Assembly: GCF_004337445.1 (NCBI RefSeq)
Contig: NZ_SJZB01000011.1
Location: 1-36,540, forward strand
DNA: 36,540 nucleotides
DNA from: Parasulfuritortus cantonensis
GTDB lineage: Bacteria; Pseudomonadota; Gammaproteobacteria; Burkholderiales; Thiobacillaceae
Direction: 5' to 3'
In this document: piece by piece, positions 35,255 through 36,540 of the stretch
Position numbering within the stretch: position 1 is the stretch's first letter
Layout: each line of letters opens with the position of its first letter
The notes under the pieces: model-generated
Database searches by the model: none
Seen by the model: the letters and a program-made list of their open reading frames with translations, nothing else
What the model was told of the DNA's origin: nothing
Translations under genes and position numbers: made by a program

Positions 35255-36540
35255 CTCGGCGCGCCCCAGGCTCCAGGCCCAGCCCGGCCCGGACGCCTTG
35301 CTCGCGGCCGGGCGCGGGCCGGGGCCGGCTTGCGGGCGCTCGCCGGCGCCAGGGCATCGAGCAGCGTGATGCGGCCGTTCGCGGCCCGCGTGGCGGCCAG
35401 GCGGCCGCCGCTCAGGGTCAGGCTGTCGGCGTCGGCACGGTGTTCCGCGAGGCCGGCCCGGACGCCGGCCAGGGCGATGCGGTCGAGCCCGGCCAGGGGC
35501 TTGCCCGCCGAGGCGACGGCCAGCCGGGCCAGCTCGACGCCACCGTCGGCGAGGTGGGCCTGGAGCGGCCCGGCGCCGGCCAGGGCGTCGGCCTTGAAGG
35601 TCACCTTCACGTTGCCGACGTCGAGCGCCAGCGGCTTGGCGTAGCCGTGGTCGACGAAATGGACGCCGACGCCGTCCAGGCTGAAGCGGTCGAGGGCGAC
35701 GTGCCAGGGCGACCCGGCGCCAGATGCCGCGGGCTTGGCCTCGGCGGCTGCCGGGGCCGCCGTGGCCGGCGCGGGCACCTCCGCGGCGGCGGCCGGCGCG
35801 GCCGGGAGCCAGTCCTGGACGTCCAGGCTGCCGTCCGCGCGCCGGGCCAGGTTGACCCGGCCGCCGTTCAACTCGATGGCGGCGACCTGCAGGCTGCGGC
35901 GGTCGAGGTCGAAGCGGCCGCCCGACAGGCTCAGCTTGTCGAGCGCCAGGGCCGGCTCGCTGGCGCGGGCACCGGCCAGGCGCAACCCTTCGACGCTGGC
36001 GCCGATCTGGTCCAGGGCCAGGCTGAGGTGCTTGTTGTCGTAGCCGACCCGGTAACGGGTCTCGACCCCGGCGATGCCCTCCGGCGCGGCGATGTCGACG
36101 CGGCCCTTCAGGTAGGGCGCCAGACGGGCGAGCCGGATGCCGGTCAGCGACACGGCGCCGCTCAGGCTCACCGGCTTCAGGGCGACCTCGCCCTGCCAGC
36201 GCAGCTGGGCACCCAGCGGGGTGCGCGCCGAGACCTGGTAGCGGCCCTTGTCGTCGGGCAGGGTGGAGAGTTCGTCCAGGCTCAGGTCGAGCGGCCGGAA
36301 CCCGGTCTCGAAGGCCGGCGCGACGGTGCGGTCGACGAAATCGACGCGGCCGTCCTGGAGCACCAGATGGCGGATCAGCAGGCGCGGCATGCCCTTGTCC
36401 GGCTTCTCCTCGTCGTCCTTGAAGGCATCCAGGAAGGCGGTCCAGTTCAGCTTGCCGCCCGGCAGCAGGACCAGGCGGCCCTCGGGACCGGTCAGGCGGA
36501 TGGTGTCGAAGGTCCAGGCGAAACGCAGCAGGCTGCTCGC
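35095..36540 (-). CDS. AsmA/DUF748-family envelope protein, N-terminal part, open at window edge
   Basis: The frame enters from beyond the window (FAWTFDTIRLTGPEGRLVLL then MPRLLIRHLVLQDGRVDFVD) and has the typical DUF748 strands, including LDLSLDELSTLPDDKGRYQV. It has another Ala/Pro linker (near 35735-35800) and ANGRITLLDALAPAS. It then meets the C-terminal part out of frame. Residues after about 35320 in this frame (RARRPGRAGPGAWG) look like nonsense translation, so the protein truly continues in the other frame. It runs to the window edge without a start, so the real N-terminus is not seen. No signal peptide is visible for this reason. Confidence 0.82.
   Translation of the reverse strand, partial: ASSLLRFAWTFDTIRLTGPEGRLVLLPGGKLNWTAFLDAFKDDEEKPDKGMPRLLIRHLVLQDGRVDFVDRTVAPAFETGFRPLDLSLDELSTLPDDKGRYQVSARTPLGAQLRWQGEVALKPVSLSGAVSLTGIRLARLAPYLKGRVDIAAPEGIAGVETRYRVGYDNKHLSLALDQIGASVEGLRLAGARASEPALALDKLSLSGGRFDLDRRSLQVAAIELNGGRVNLARRADGSLDVQDWLPAAPAAAAEVPAPATAAPAAAEAKPAASGAGSPWHVALDRFSLDGVGVHFVDHGYAKPLALDVGNVKVTFKADALAGAGPLQAHLADGGVELARLAVASAGKPLAGLDRIALAGVRAGLAEHRADADSLTLSGGRLAATRAANGRITLLDALAPASARKPAPARARPRARRPGRAGPGAWGAPRWPASGWPCATRRSSRRSPSTSTRSPPAFPASARTSTRPSRSSSPSGSARAAP

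Overview
The window is about 36.5 kb of very GC-rich chromosome. The host genes read like a betaproteobacterium, probably a respiratory, cytochrome-rich member of the Rhodocyclales, Thiobacillus or Gallionella type. The grounds are the divergent suhB/trmJ pair, a c4-type cytochrome beside mutS, the many c-type cytochromes and the codon use. This placement is an inference and was not tested by a database search.

Layout. (1) 1-2.7 kb, minus strand: a cell-surface glycan cluster with a sulfotransferase, a GT4 glycosyltransferase and a GT9 heptosyltransferase cut by the window edge. (2) 2.8-9 kb: housekeeping genes trmJ and suhB (divergent), a diheme cytochrome c4-like protein and mutS, followed by three small genes, one of which may have a nuclease fold. 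(3) 9-14.5 kb: a foreign segment made of an IS481-like element, a 1035-residue metallophosphoesterase-NACHT protein with much lower GC, and a decayed IS5-like element. (4) 14.6-20.3 kb: a complete aromatic-acid-type efflux system (outer-membrane factor, FUSC permease, DUF1656, HlyD adaptor) with a divergent LysR regulator and a perfect palindromic operator candidate. (5) 20.4-23.9 kb: a glycine-zipper envelope protein, a Ycf46-like AAA+ ATPase and a Ppx/GppA phosphatase. (6) 24-29.6 kb: a cytochrome operon containing a Cyc2-like porin-cytochrome fusion, a class I cytochrome, a cytochrome c' and a diheme cytochrome. A short inverted-repeat element interrupts it, and an OmpR-type two-component system lies upstream. 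(7) 29.8-33.3 kb: a second foreign segment with a complete IS3-family element and an unrecognised 535-residue protein. (8) 33.3 kb to the end: a large AsmA/DUF748 protein, frameshifted and running off the window.

The strongest candidate for an undescribed system is the metallophosphoesterase-NACHT protein at 10035-13142. It has a nuclease- or phosphodiesterase-like N-terminal domain joined to a NACHT-type signalling ATPase, the layout of bacterial NLR-like anti-phage proteins. Second is the cytochrome operon, which could form an outer-membrane electron conduit. Three genes (the IS5-like transposase, the histidine kinase and DUF748) each appear to have lost one base in a short C or G run. This may reflect sequencing error as easily as real decay.
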